From positions 434,001-498,000 of the forward strand of contig NZ_FQYU01000002.1 in the NCBI RefSeq assembly GCF_900141855.1: a DNA stretch of 64,000 nt, in the 5' to 3' direction. Below the pieces are notes generated by a model. It was given only the letters and a program-made list of their open reading frames with translations. It had not been told where the DNA came from and ran no database searches. The position numbers were made by a program, and so were the translations under genes. The DNA comes from Pseudozobellia thermophila. GTDB lineage: Bacteria > Bacteroidota > Bacteroidia > Flavobacteriales > Flavobacteriaceae. Position 1 is the stretch's first letter. Every line of letters starts with the position of its first letter. Below are positions 53,118 through 62,323 of this stretch, one piece after another.

Positions 53118-54305
53118 TTGAAGCCCAAACCCCACATACTCCCTGTAATTATCGCCTCGCAATTCGCCTGTACCTCGTTGTGGTTTGCCGGCAACGCCAT
53201 CGTGGGGGAGCTTGCCACCAAAACGGGACTAGGCCCCGAAATTATCGGATATGTACTTTCATCCGTACAATTCGGGTTTATCATAGGTACCTTGGCATTC
53301 GGTCTTTTTATGGTGGCCGACCGGTTTTCGCCTTCCCGGGTATTTTTGGTCTGTTCGGTTTTGGCGGCCCTGTGCAACTTTTGCCTGCTTGCTGAAAACT
53401 TGTCCAAATGGACGCTCCTCCTTGCCCGTTTCGGTACGGGTTTTTTCCTTGCCGGCATCTATCCCGTAGGCATGAAGATAGCCGCCGATTATTATCGGGA
53501 AGGCTTGGGCAGGGCCTTGGGCTATCTGGTAGGCGCCCTGGTTCTGGGAACCGCATTCCCCTACTTCGTCGGGGGAACAAGCACGGGCGGCGATTTTACC
53601 CGGGTAATCCAAACAACCTCGGTACTTTCCCTGACCGGCGGTTTTGCGCTCTGGGCCTTGGTGCCCAACGGACCGTATCGCAAACCCAGTGCCCGGCTTA
53701 ACCTGGGCGCAGGCCCCTTGCTCTTTAAGCTCCCTGCTTATCGGCAAGCCGCTTTCGGCTACTTTGGCCATATGTGGGAGCTATATGCCTTTTGGGCCTT
53801 TACCCCGCTGGCCGTAACAACCTATAACAACCTAAGTGGTTCCGGAATGCCCGTGTCATTGGTTACCGGAACCGTCATCGCCTTGGGCGGACTCTCCTGT
53901 GTATTGGGCGGATGGGTCTCTTTGCGGGCGGGAAGCCGCAACGTGGCCGTCGTATCCCTTGCCGTATCCGGGCTCCTATGCATACTATCGCCCCTACTCT
54001 TCGCATTTCCCCTACCCCTGTTTTTGATGGGATGGCTACTTTGGGGCATGGCGGTAACGGCCGATTCGCCCCAGTTCTCCAACTTGATAGCCGCTTCCGT
54101 CCCTCCCGAACTCAAAGGCACCGCCCTCACCCTGGTCAATTGTATCGGTTTTGCCATTAGCATCCTTAGCATAGAAACCGTATCGGTTTTAGTACAAAAT
54201 TATAATCCGTCCTACGCTTTTATTATCTTGGCCCTCGGACCGCTATTTGGCCTTCTCCATATAGGAAGAAAACACGTATCGGACAAGCCGAGCAAACCTG
54301 ATTAA
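53118..54305 (+). CDS. major facilitator superfamily transporter
   Basis: The 395 residues show about 12 hydrophobic segments with a central loop near residue 195 (NGPYRKPSARLNLGAG). The A-motif-like loop between helices two and three reads GLFMVADRFSPSRVF. The start is a TTG at 53118; the preceding in-frame codon is a stop and no ATG lies near, so the TTG is the only sensible start. The substrate is not apparent; the sequence is closest to cyanate or sugar-type MFS carriers by eye, which is weak. An M1 peptidase gene follows after 12 bases. Confidence 0.85.
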   Translation: MKPKPHILPVIIASQFACTSLWFAGNAIVGELATKTGLGPEIIGYVLSSVQFGFIIGTLAFGLFMVADRFSPSRVFLVCSVLAALCNFCLLAENLSKWTLLLARFGTGFFLAGIYPVGMKIAADYYREGLGRALGYLVGALVLGTAFPYFVGGTSTGGDFTRVIQTTSVLSLTGGFALWALVPNGPYRKPSARLNLGAGPLLFKLPAYRQAAFGYFGHMWELYAFWAFTPLAVTTYNNLSGSGMPVSLVTGTVIALGGLSCVLGGWVSLRAGSRNVAVVSLAVSGLLCILSPLLFAFPLPLFLMGWLLWGMAVTADSPQFSNLIAASVPPELKGTALTLVNCIGFAISILSIETVSVLVQNYNPSYAFIILALGPLFGLLHIGRKHVSDKPSKPD

Positions 54306-54317
54306 AACTTTTAGCAA

Positions 54318-55931
54318 ATGAAACATTTTACGACATTTCTGGTCCTTCTGGCCTTTACCGGTGCCATGGGACAGGAATTCACCGAACAAGACACCCTACG
54401 GGGAAGTATCACCCCCGAACGCGAGTGGTGGGACCTCAACTATTACCACCTCGATGTCGCCGTAGACCCCGACAAAAAGTTCATTTCGGGAAGCAATACC
54501 ATCCGCTACAAGGTGCTGAAGAAAAACCAAGTGATGCAAATCGACCTTCAGCCCCCCATGAAAATAGAAAGAGTGACCCAAGAGGGCAAGGAACTCGAGG
54601 TGGTCCATAAGGGCAACGCCCACTTCGTTCACCTGATAAAAAAACAGAAAAAGGGCGACTACAACGAAATCAAGGTGTTCTATTCCGGCCACCCCAGGGA
54701 AGCCGTCCGTGCCCCATGGGACGGTGGGTTTTCATGGAAAAAAGACAAGAACGGCAAGGATTTTATCGCAACCTCCAACCAAGGTTTGGGGGCGAGCGTC
54801 TGGTGGCCGAACAAAGACCATATGTACGACGAGGTAGACAGTATGCTGATCAGTGTGAAGGCACCAAAGGGATTGATGGACGTCTCCAACGGCAGGTTGC
54901 GAAAGGTGGACAGGGACACCAATACCTACCACTGGTTCGTTTCGAACCCCATCAACAATTACGGGGTAAACATCAATATCGGCGACTACGTACATTTTGG
55001 CGAAAAGTACGAAGGGGAAAAAGGCACCCTCGACATGGATTACTACGTACTCCGCGATAACTTGGAAAAGGCCAAGGAACACTTTAAGGATGCCCCTAGA
55101 ATGATGAAGGCCTTTGAACATTGGTTCGGTCCCTATCCCTTTTACGAAGACAGCTTTAAACTGGTTGAAGTGCCTTACCTCGGTATGGAACACCAAAGTT
55201 CGGTAACCTATGGCAACCAATATATGAAAGGCTACCTCGGCAGGGACCTGTCCGGTACCGGGTGGGGACTCAAATTCGATTTTATCATCATCCACGAAGC
55301 GGGGCACGAATGGTTCGCCAACAACATTACTTATAAGGACATTGCCGACATGTGGGTACACGAAGGGTTTACCGCCTATTCGGAAAATTTGTTTATCGAC
55401 TACTATTACGGCAAGGAAGCTTCGGCCGATTACGTCGTCGGTACACGGTCGAACATTCAAAACGACAAGCCCATAATCGGCCCCTACGGTGTAAACACCG
55501 AAGGCTCGGGCGATATGTACTACAAAGGGGCCAACATGCTGCATACGATCAGGCAATTGGCGGGCGACGACGAGAAATGGCGGCAAATCCTTAGGGGACT
55601 CAACAAGGAATTTTACCACCAAACGGTAACTACCCAACAAATAGAGGACTATATTTCGACCCAATCGGGCATCGACCTTTCAAAAGTGTTCGACCAGTAC
55701 CTCCGTACGGCCATGATCCCCGTTTTTGAATATAAGGTCGACGGCAAGCAATTGAAGTACCGCTATACCAATACCGTCGATGGCTTTCAGATGCCGCTCG
55801 ATATTTGGGTCGATGGAAAGTCCCATACCCTTACCCCTACCGCCGAATGGAAAACACGGGAGCTAAGGGGCGACCTTTCCACCTTGCAAGTAGACCGCAA
55901 TTATTACGTAGACCACAAGCAAGTAAAATAA
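54318..55931 (+). CDS. secreted M1 family metallopeptidase
   Basis: This 537-residue protein has a signal peptide (LVLLAFTGAMGQ). The gluzincin motif is complete: His326, Glu327, His330 in HEAGHEW and the third zinc ligand Glu349 in HEGF, with the usual spacing. The exopeptidase motif GxMEN is replaced by GMEHQSS. It therefore keeps the zinc site but may differ in N-terminal recognition. Typical M1 domains follow: an N-terminal beta saddle up to about 220 and a short C-terminal part. The enzyme is probably a periplasmic or outer-surface aminopeptidase. Confidence 0.92.
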   Translation: MKHFTTFLVLLAFTGAMGQEFTEQDTLRGSITPEREWWDLNYYHLDVAVDPDKKFISGSNTIRYKVLKKNQVMQIDLQPPMKIERVTQEGKELEVVHKGNAHFVHLIKKQKKGDYNEIKVFYSGHPREAVRAPWDGGFSWKKDKNGKDFIATSNQGLGASVWWPNKDHMYDEVDSMLISVKAPKGLMDVSNGRLRKVDRDTNTYHWFVSNPINNYGVNINIGDYVHFGEKYEGEKGTLDMDYYVLRDNLEKAKEHFKDAPRMMKAFEHWFGPYPFYEDSFKLVEVPYLGMEHQSSVTYGNQYMKGYLGRDLSGTGWGLKFDFIIIHEAGHEWFANNITYKDIADMWVHEGFTAYSENLFIDYYYGKEASADYVVGTRSNIQNDKPIIGPYGVNTEGSGDMYYKGANMLHTIRQLAGDDEKWRQILRGLNKEFYHQTVTTQQIEDYISTQSGIDLSKVFDQYLRTAMIPVFEYKVDGKQLKYRYTNTVDGFQMPLDIWVDGKSHTLTPTAEWKTRELRGDLSTLQVDRNYYVDHKQVK

Positions 55932-55945
55932 ACGCCTAGACATAA

Positions 55946-55982
55946 AAAAGCGGCCCACATTGGCATGTGGACCGCTTTTCTT
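55946..55982. terminator. bidirectional terminator
   Basis: Stem AAAAGCGG-C-CCACAT/ATGTGG-A-CCGCTTTT with one C-A mismatch and a 4-base loop, flanked by A and T runs. It lies between the M1 gene and the convergent redox fusion gene. Confidence 0.83.
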
Positions 55983-56000
55983 GTTTTTAAGGAAATACGT

Positions 56001-59000
56001 TTACTCGGATGCTTCGGCTTCCTTGGCCTTCAAAACGACCGTTTTCATTCCCGTAAGCGGAATGGTCCCTTCCTGGCCTTGGTCGGTATAGCTTGCCGTA
56101 ATCACCATTACCTTGTCGTCTTTGCTGGGTTGCGGCACAATGCTTCCGGAAGCCGGAAGTGATTCGGTCTTTTTGCCCGTATCGGCCAAAGACATGATGT
56201 AGGCAACGATCTGCCTCGTCTCATCCGGGGTAATGTTCGGGTGCGCAGGCATGACCACCTCGCCCCAAACACCGCCACCACCGGCAACGATTTTCTTTTG
56301 TAGGTACGATTGGGCCTTCTTGACGTTTTTATACTTTTCGGCAACGGACTTGTAATCGGGCCCTATGGACGAACTGGCCTCCTTATGGCAGGTTTTACAG
56401 TCCATTCCCTGTGTCAAGGCCTTGCCCATAACAGCCGCGGAAACCTGTTGGTGGCCCAAGGACATATTCTGTTCGTCAAAGCTTTCCAAGTAATCGACCG
56501 AAACAAAAATATTCTTTGGGTCGATCTCGTCGCCATCGGCATCGGTGGCCTTGACCTCATAGGCCACGGGCACCCCTTTCTCAAAGACCTCCGGGTTACC
56601 TTTTAGGGAAATGGCCACCTCGGGCCTTGAATTTCCGGCAACCACGGAAATGACATCACTCGTTACGGCATCGCCTTGGGCGTCCTTCACTTCGACATAG
56701 ACCCGGAACTGACCGGCCGTATCGAAGGTATGGCTGATCTCGGCCTCTGTGCTTTCCTTACTTGTATCACCCAAATGCCAAACATAAGAAATGGCATCGT
56801 TCTCGCGATCGTGTGCCTCTACTTTGGCAGTAACCGTAAGCGGCAATTTTCCCGAGGTATGGTCGACCACCAAATTATCGATTACCGGTGGGCGGTTACC
56901 TCCGTTGTACTCGATATAACTTAAAGCCGAATTGTCGTTCTGGGTAAACCAACCGCTTCCATATTCCAACAAATAAACCCTTCCGTTCGGTCCCATTTCC
57001 ATATCGATCAGGTTGTTCAACTTGATATCGGAAGCAAAGGGTTCCATTTTATAGAGGGTTCCGTCCTCAAAGAAGGAAACGGCCTTCATCCATCCGCGCA
57101 TCCAATCGTAGATAAGGGTCTTGCCGTCAAAATAATCGGGAAGCCCGCCTCCGTTTGGATACATATCGGAATAATAGGTCGGCCCGGCCATGGCATTTCT
57201 ACCGCCCGTACCTACTTCCGGAAATTCGGTCGAGGCCACATAGGGATAATAGATATAGGCAGGTTGGGCCGGGGGAAGCTCCCTGAGTCCCGTGTTGTTC
57301 TTGGAGTCGTTGATGGGCTTTTGCGGATCAAAGGTGATACCGCTTTCACCGGTTGCGTAATCATAATCAACATAAGGCTTGTTGTCCGCAATAAACAAGG
57401 GCCAACCAAAGTTACCGGCTTTCGTGGTCCGGTTCATTTCGTCGTAACCCTTGGGCCCGCGTGTTTTAAACTGGTCTTTTCTCGCGTCCGGACCGACCTC
57501 GCCCCAATACAGGGTGCTGTTTTTGGGGTCGACCGAAATGCGATAGGGGTTTCTGTGGCCCATGGTATAGATTTCCGGCCTGGTTTTCTCCGTTCCTACC
57601 GGAAAGAGGTTGCCTTCGGGAATGTCGTAACTACCGTCTTCATTAACCTTTATGCGAAGGATCTTCCCCCGTAAATCGTTGGTGTTGCCCGAAGACCTGC
57701 GCGCGTCGTACTGCTGTCGCCCCGGAAGGTCGTTCAAGGGGGCATACCCGTTGTTTACGTACTTGGCTCCCTTTTCGTTGAAGGGAGTGGAGTTGTCGCC
57801 CGTGGAGAGGTACAACAACTTATCGGGGCCAAAGGCTATGGAGCCGCCGGTATGGCAGCAAATTTCTCGTTGCGAATCGACTTCGAGGATCACCTGTTCC
57901 GATGCCAGATCGAAAACACCGTCCCTATACTTAAAACGGGATAGGCGGTTCACCCATTTATCCCCCGTAGGGGCATAGTAGAGATAAATCCAGTGGTTGG
58001 TGGCAAAATCGGGGTCTTTTTGGAGTCCCATCAAGCCTTCCTCGGCGTTGACACCGGGCGTATTGAGCGTCTTGTAATAAACGTCCAGCGAGGCTACCTC
58101 CTTAAGTTCTTGTGTAGCATCGCTATACAGGAGCACTTGTCCCCTTCGCTGGGCGATCAACACGTCGTTATTGGGCAAAACCGCCATTTCGGTAGGTTCA
58201 AAAAACTCGCCCACGCTTAACTGTTTTTTTGTAAAGCGGTCGACATCGGGCGGTATTTGTGTTGTGGCCTTTGAGTAGTCCAAAACCTCGTTTTTTCCAA
58301 TGGCGTATTGAATGCCCCCTAGCAAATGCTTTAGGAACAAAGGTTCGGAATAACTTTCCGAAGTGTGGCCCGCTCCCGTATAGAAGGCCCGTCCGCCGTC
58401 GAATTCGTGATACCAGGCAAAGGGATGGTAATCGCCGTTCTTGCCCCCTTCATATGAAGACTCGTCAACGGTCATCACCACGTTTACGTCTGGATTCAAC
58501 TTTTTAAAGTTGTAAATTTCATCGCTTCTGTGCCAAACCGAATCGGTAAAGTGTTGGGTGGCGATAAAGTTTCGGTCCTTTATCTTAAAATCGGCCTCGG
58601 GGGTACCTGCCGGATGGTCTAAGAATTGGGCTCCTACCAATTTCGTATACCAGCCCCAGTCATATTCGGTATCGGTTGCCGCATGGACCCCCACAAAGCC
58701 GCCACCCGCCTGGATATATCTTTCGAATGCCGCTTCTTGCCTATGGTCAAGAACGTTCATCGTGGTGCTGAGAAAGATGATGGCCGAATACTGTTTGAGG
58801 TTCTCATCGTTGAAGAGTTCGGCATTCTTTGTGGTATCTACCGCAAACCCATGCTCCAATCCCAATTTTTGAATTGCTGCAATTCCGTCGGGAATAGAGG
58901 CGTGTTTGTAGCCCATGGTTTTAGAAAAGACCAAAACTTTGGGTTTCCCCTCCCTTTTGTTTCCACAACTAAATAGAAGCAGACCCACTATCGCCATTAA

Positions 59001-59021
59001 GGCAACTGTCATTTTTCTCAT
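56001..59021 (-). CDS. ThuA / PQQ-type sugar dehydrogenase / PKD / cytochrome c fusion lipoprotein
   Basis: A 1006-residue lipoprotein (lipobox Cys19, LLLFSC). Domains in order: ThuA-like (about 27-255, KVLVFSKTMGYKHASIPDG and GVHAATDTEYDWGWY); a glucose/sorbosone dehydrogenase-like beta-propeller (about 270-700, LRIKVNEDGSYDIPEGN and GHRNPYRISVDPKNSTLYWGEVGPDAR); PKD (about 710-800); a second Ig-like part; then a c-type cytochrome with CKTCH at 875-879 and a probable axial Met in VVMPAHPNITPDE. The arrangement suggests sugar or polyol oxidation with electrons passed to the C-terminal haem. Substrate unknown. Confidence 0.9.
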   Translation of the reverse strand: MRKMTVALMAIVGLLLFSCGNKREGKPKVLVFSKTMGYKHASIPDGIAAIQKLGLEHGFAVDTTKNAELFNDENLKQYSAIIFLSTTMNVLDHRQEAAFERYIQAGGGFVGVHAATDTEYDWGWYTKLVGAQFLDHPAGTPEADFKIKDRNFIATQHFTDSVWHRSDEIYNFKKLNPDVNVVMTVDESSYEGGKNGDYHPFAWYHEFDGGRAFYTGAGHTSESYSEPLFLKHLLGGIQYAIGKNEVLDYSKATTQIPPDVDRFTKKQLSVGEFFEPTEMAVLPNNDVLIAQRRGQVLLYSDATQELKEVASLDVYYKTLNTPGVNAEEGLMGLQKDPDFATNHWIYLYYAPTGDKWVNRLSRFKYRDGVFDLASEQVILEVDSQREICCHTGGSIAFGPDKLLYLSTGDNSTPFNEKGAKYVNNGYAPLNDLPGRQQYDARRSSGNTNDLRGKILRIKVNEDGSYDIPEGNLFPVGTEKTRPEIYTMGHRNPYRISVDPKNSTLYWGEVGPDARKDQFKTRGPKGYDEMNRTTKAGNFGWPLFIADNKPYVDYDYATGESGITFDPQKPINDSKNNTGLRELPPAQPAYIYYPYVASTEFPEVGTGGRNAMAGPTYYSDMYPNGGGLPDYFDGKTLIYDWMRGWMKAVSFFEDGTLYKMEPFASDIKLNNLIDMEMGPNGRVYLLEYGSGWFTQNDNSALSYIEYNGGNRPPVIDNLVVDHTSGKLPLTVTAKVEAHDRENDAISYVWHLGDTSKESTEAEISHTFDTAGQFRVYVEVKDAQGDAVTSDVISVVAGNSRPEVAISLKGNPEVFEKGVPVAYEVKATDADGDEIDPKNIFVSVDYLESFDEQNMSLGHQQVSAAVMGKALTQGMDCKTCHKEASSSIGPDYKSVAEKYKNVKKAQSYLQKKIVAGGGGVWGEVVMPAHPNITPDETRQIVAYIMSLADTGKKTESLPASGSIVPQPSKDDKVMVITASYTDQGQEGTIPLTGMKTVVLKAKEAEASE

Positions 59022-59058
59022 GTATCGTTTGATTTGAATAATGGTTGAACAGAAGCGC

Positions 59059-59090
59059 CAAAAATAGGAATTCAGGGTCTAAACCGCCAA
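59059..59090 (-). promoter_or_regulatory. promoter of the ThuA fusion gene
   Basis: On the minus strand TTG (59088-59090), 21 bases, then TATTTTTG (59059-59066), 38 bases before the start codon. A complete consensus match. Confidence 0.6.
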
Positions 59091-59143
59091 AATTTTTAAA
59101 GTAAAACTGTATTTTTAATCCCATATTAAGAATTTATCAATAG

Positions 59144-59725
59144 ATGGAGGAGGTTACCGAATATTATTTTAAGAATAGCGAGGAATGGCGTACTTGGCTA
59201 GAGGCCCATTTTCACCAAGAGAAAGGCATCTACCTGATATTTTATGCCGTTGACCACCCAAAGGAAAGCATGCGATGGGAAGAGGCCGTAAGGGTTTCAC
59301 TGTGTTACGGGTGGATCGACAGTACCGTAAAGAGTCTGGGGGACGGAAAGCGGCGCCAATACTTCTGTCGTAGGAAGCCCAAAAGCACATGGAGCAAACG
59401 CAATAAGGAGCACATTAGGTCGCTCAAGGCCGAGGGCCTAATGCACCATAGTGGACTTGCCTCCATAAAAACGGCCAAGAAAAACGGTTCGTGGGATGCC
59501 ATGGACCAAGTGGAAAAGGGAATACTGCCCGTTGACCTGCGCAAGGAATTTGAACAAAACCCCGACGCTTATGCCAATTTCAAAAAATTCACCTTCGGGC
59601 AAAGGAAAAGTTACCTCTATTGGCTTCATCAAGCCAAACGTGAAGGAACGCGCCAAAAGCGAATTGCCGAAATCATCCGGTTAAGTTCGCTCAACATCAA
59701 ATCGAGAAACCCCTATTTAACCTAA
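59144..59725 (+). CDS. YdeI/OmdA family protein
   Basis: The 193 residues match the YdeI (bacteriocin-protection, OmpD-associated) family: FKNSEEWRTWLEAHF, MRWEEAVRVSLCYGWIDSTVKSL, FCRRKPKSTWSKRNKEHI and a C-terminal FTFGQRKSYLYWLHQAKREGTRQKRIAEI. It has no signal peptide, so it is probably cytoplasmic. Homologues have been tied to resistance to antimicrobial peptides, but the mechanism is unknown. It diverges from the redox fusion gene and is otherwise isolated. Confidence 0.88.
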   Translation: MEEVTEYYFKNSEEWRTWLEAHFHQEKGIYLIFYAVDHPKESMRWEEAVRVSLCYGWIDSTVKSLGDGKRRQYFCRRKPKSTWSKRNKEHIRSLKAEGLMHHSGLASIKTAKKNGSWDAMDQVEKGILPVDLRKEFEQNPDAYANFKKFTFGQRKSYLYWLHQAKREGTRQKRIAEIIRLSSLNIKSRNPYLT

Positions 59726-59873
59726 AGTACCCGTCCAAAGCCTACCGGAACTTTTCCGGACCGTCCAGCGATGGTCATTTGATTTAAAATTTTGGGTTAG
59801 CCTTAACAGATATAAGGCCACTGCACTCATTAAATTTTTTATTTTTAGGCCCCAAAACTAAGTCCACCTCGAA

Positions 59874-60572
59874 ATGCACAAACAAATCCTCTTCCTTTTG
59901 GCCCTATTGTTAACGGTACAGCTCAGCGCGCAGGAACGTGGCGACAAGCACCTTGGTTCTTGGCATATGTATTTCGGTACCAATAAAATTTCGGACCGGC
60001 TCAGCCTACATACCGAGGCCCAGCTCCGGTATTACGAAAATGGCAAAAACTTCAACCAGCTATTGCTGCGCACGGGCCTCAACTACCATATAGCCGGCAA
60101 CGCCATAGCCACCCTGGGCTACGGGCACATTACCACCGACGGTACCTTTGAGGATTTTGAAGGGGAGACCGACACAAGGGAACATCGCATTTTCGAGCAG
60201 TTTATCTTAAAAAACAAGGTCTGGGAACTGAACTTTGAACACCGTTACCGGCTTGAACAGCGTTTTATAGATTTCGGCGACCGAAAAGATACCCAACACC
60301 GGGCCCGGTACCGCATTCAGGTCACCTTGCCACTTACCGATATCTTTTTTCTTAACTTTTATGATGAAATCTTTCTGAACCTGCAAGACGAAGTATTTGG
60401 CCAAAACCGGCTGTACGGTGCGATAGGCGTGAACATCACCGACAATTTAAGCACCCAGATAGGCTACCTTAAGAATCATTTTCCCTCGGCAAATTTCGAC
60501 CGATTGCAGATAGGAGTTTTCTACAATCCCGACCTGAGAAATTTGTTTAAGGGAAACAGGGAAAAAAGTTAG
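59874..60572 (+). CDS. DUF2490 outer-membrane-type protein
   Basis: The 232 residues start with a signal peptide (LFLLALLLTVQLSAQ). The rest has alternating beta strands with aromatic ends: GSWHMYFGTNKISDRLSLHTEAQLRYYE, LLLRTGLNYHI, WELNFEHRYRLEQRFI, and a C-terminal LSTQIGYLKNHF. The pattern fits DUF2490, thought to form small outer-membrane barrels. Function unknown. A YceI-like gene follows after about 110 bases, with no clear promoter between. Confidence 0.85.
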   Translation: MHKQILFLLALLLTVQLSAQERGDKHLGSWHMYFGTNKISDRLSLHTEAQLRYYENGKNFNQLLLRTGLNYHIAGNAIATLGYGHITTDGTFEDFEGETDTREHRIFEQFILKNKVWELNFEHRYRLEQRFIDFGDRKDTQHRARYRIQVTLPLTDIFFLNFYDEIFLNLQDEVFGQNRLYGAIGVNITDNLSTQIGYLKNHFPSANFDRLQIGVFYNPDLRNLFKGNREKS

Positions 60573-60679
60573 GTTCTACCCTACTTTCTTTTTTTAGTGG
60601 GCCAAACAACTAGAATTTAATCTATCTATAAGTATCTTTACTCTAAAATTTCAACATTCATCTAAATACCGAGTACAAC

Positions 60680-61324
60680 ATGAAGAAAATTACATTTATC
60701 GCTGTCGGACTCTTGCTCATAGGCTCTTTCAGTTGTAAGGAAACAAAAAAGAACCCATCCGAGGGTAGCGCAACGGAAACTACCGAGATGGCAGAACAAT
60801 TTGCTTTGGTAAAAGATTCGACCAAGGTAAGCTTTACGGCCTATAAGACTACCGGAAAAGTACCTGTTGGAGGAGAATTTAAGGAAATCAACATATCAAA
60901 TGACAAAAAAGGGGCCACTCCCCTTGAAACCCTCGACGGGGTAGCCTTCAGCATACCTGTCAGCAGCCTCTTTACCAATGACGCCACAGGAACCAGGGAT
61001 CCCAAGATCCTCGAGTTCTTTTTTGGCGTGATGAAAGACACCGAGTTGATATCCGGGGTTTTTAAAGTAGGCGAAGGCGATGCCTGTTCCATCGATGTGA
61101 CCTTGAACGGGGAGACCTCCAACATACCCTTGACCCACAAGATGGTTTCGGAGACCAAACTATCCTTTGACGGTACCATGGAGCTTGAAAACTGGAAGGC
61201 CCTCGATGCCGTGGCGTCGATCAACAAGGCATGTGAAGCCCTACACACCGGGGAAGACGGCGTAAGCAAAACCTGGAGCGAGGTAGCCGTGCATGCCGAG
61301 GTTCTTTTGGAAAAAACCGAATAA
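60680..61324 (+). CDS. YceI-like lipoprotein
   Basis: This 214-residue protein has lipobox Cys19 (GSFSC) and a Thr/Glu-rich linker. The body has a YceI-like pattern: VKDSTKVSFTAYKTTGKVPVGGEFKEINI, GVAFSIPVSSLFTNDATGTRDPKILEFFFG and LTHKMVSETKLSFDGTMELENWKA. YceI proteins are lipocalin-like barrels that bind isoprenoid or fatty lipids. It is followed by a terminator. A 7/8 match to the -7 box (TATCTTTA, 60633-60640) lies 40 bases upstream. Confidence 0.85.
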   Translation: MKKITFIAVGLLLIGSFSCKETKKNPSEGSATETTEMAEQFALVKDSTKVSFTAYKTTGKVPVGGEFKEINISNDKKGATPLETLDGVAFSIPVSSLFTNDATGTRDPKILEFFFGVMKDTELISGVFKVGEGDACSIDVTLNGETSNIPLTHKMVSETKLSFDGTMELENWKALDAVASINKACEALHTGEDGVSKTWSEVAVHAEVLLEKTE

Positions 61325-61356
61325 GCTTCGATAAAAAATTCTTTATAAGTTTATTG

Positions 61357-61388
61357 GCCTATCCCTATCTGGGATAGGCTTTTTTTTG
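61357..61388 (+). terminator. terminator after the YceI-like gene
   Basis: Stem GCCTATCCC/GGGATAGGC with a 5-base loop, followed by eight T residues. Confidence 0.88.
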
Positions 61389-61498
61389 GGGTGGATTTTT
61401 AACCCAAAAGAAAAAGATGATGCCCCCTTCGACAAAGTCCCTTGCCCAGTCTTCCCATTCCCGTTAACTTCAGGTATAACGCTAAAAACTTAGATCTT

Positions 61499-62107
61499 AT
61501 GAAGTACGCAAAATTGATCCTTATTTCCACTTTTCTATTTTCGATAGCGTCCTGTAAGGATGTCAAGCGGAATAGTGACAAAACCAAGGAGCCCATAAAC
61601 AAGGAGAACGACCAGGAAAAGAGCGAAGCGAACGAAACCGACAACAACACGGGACACGCCGACATGGCCCTCTTGCTGAAAGGCACCAGCGACAGCGATG
61701 TGAAGGGCCGGGTATGGTTTACCGAAGCAGACGGCAAGGTAGAAATGAAGGTCGTGCTCAGCGGTTTGACGCAAGGCCCCCATGCCATTCACCTTCACGA
61801 AAATGCCGACTGCTCGGCCCCTGACGGGAAATCCGCGGGCGGACATTGGAACCCCACCGAGGAGCCACATGGCCAATGGGGCGACGAAAATGGATACCAC
61901 AAGGGAGACATAGGCAATTTTACCGCCGATTCCGAAGGGCATGCCTCCCTCGACTTTAGCACCGACCAATGGTGTTTGGACTGTGACGATGAAAAAAAGA
62001 ACATTATTGGAAAGGCGGTTATCGTCCATGAAGGAATCGATGATTACACCTCGCAACCCAGTGGCAATGCAGGGGAAAGAGTAGCTTGCTCGGCAATCGC
62101 CCGATAG
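61499..62107 (+). CDS. sodC: Cu/Zn superoxide dismutase lipoprotein
   Basis: From the ATG at 61499 (the frame is open 19 codons further) it has 202 residues with lipobox Cys19 (SIASC) and a long charged linker. Metal ligands are all visible: His98 and His100 (HLH), bridging His116, His124, His134 and Asp137 for zinc, and the last copper His177 in VHEG. The structural disulfide would be Cys105 with Cys197. An extra Cys-x2-Cys, at 159 and 162 in WCLDCDD, sits in the loop before the last copper strand. It should remove superoxide in the periplasm or at the cell surface. Confidence 0.94.
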   Translation: MKYAKLILISTFLFSIASCKDVKRNSDKTKEPINKENDQEKSEANETDNNTGHADMALLLKGTSDSDVKGRVWFTEADGKVEMKVVLSGLTQGPHAIHLHENADCSAPDGKSAGGHWNPTEEPHGQWGDENGYHKGDIGNFTADSEGHASLDFSTDQWCLDCDDEKKNIIGKAVIVHEGIDDYTSQPSGNAGERVACSAIAR

Positions 62108-62323
62108 CCCGGTCCATTGAAAAACGGTCGCCTTCTGTTCCAGCGGGCCCAACATACCTAACGGATTTTAATTCTCGGAAGGAGGACACATAGGCCCCAT
62201 TCCGAACATCTAAAAAGCGGGACAAGGACTTCAAAGGTTCGGGTCAATGGGCATACGGGGCCAAGACCGGCCCGCAATCGAGGGAAGATCCCGGAAAACA
62301 GGTGTAACAGACGCAAGCGATCT

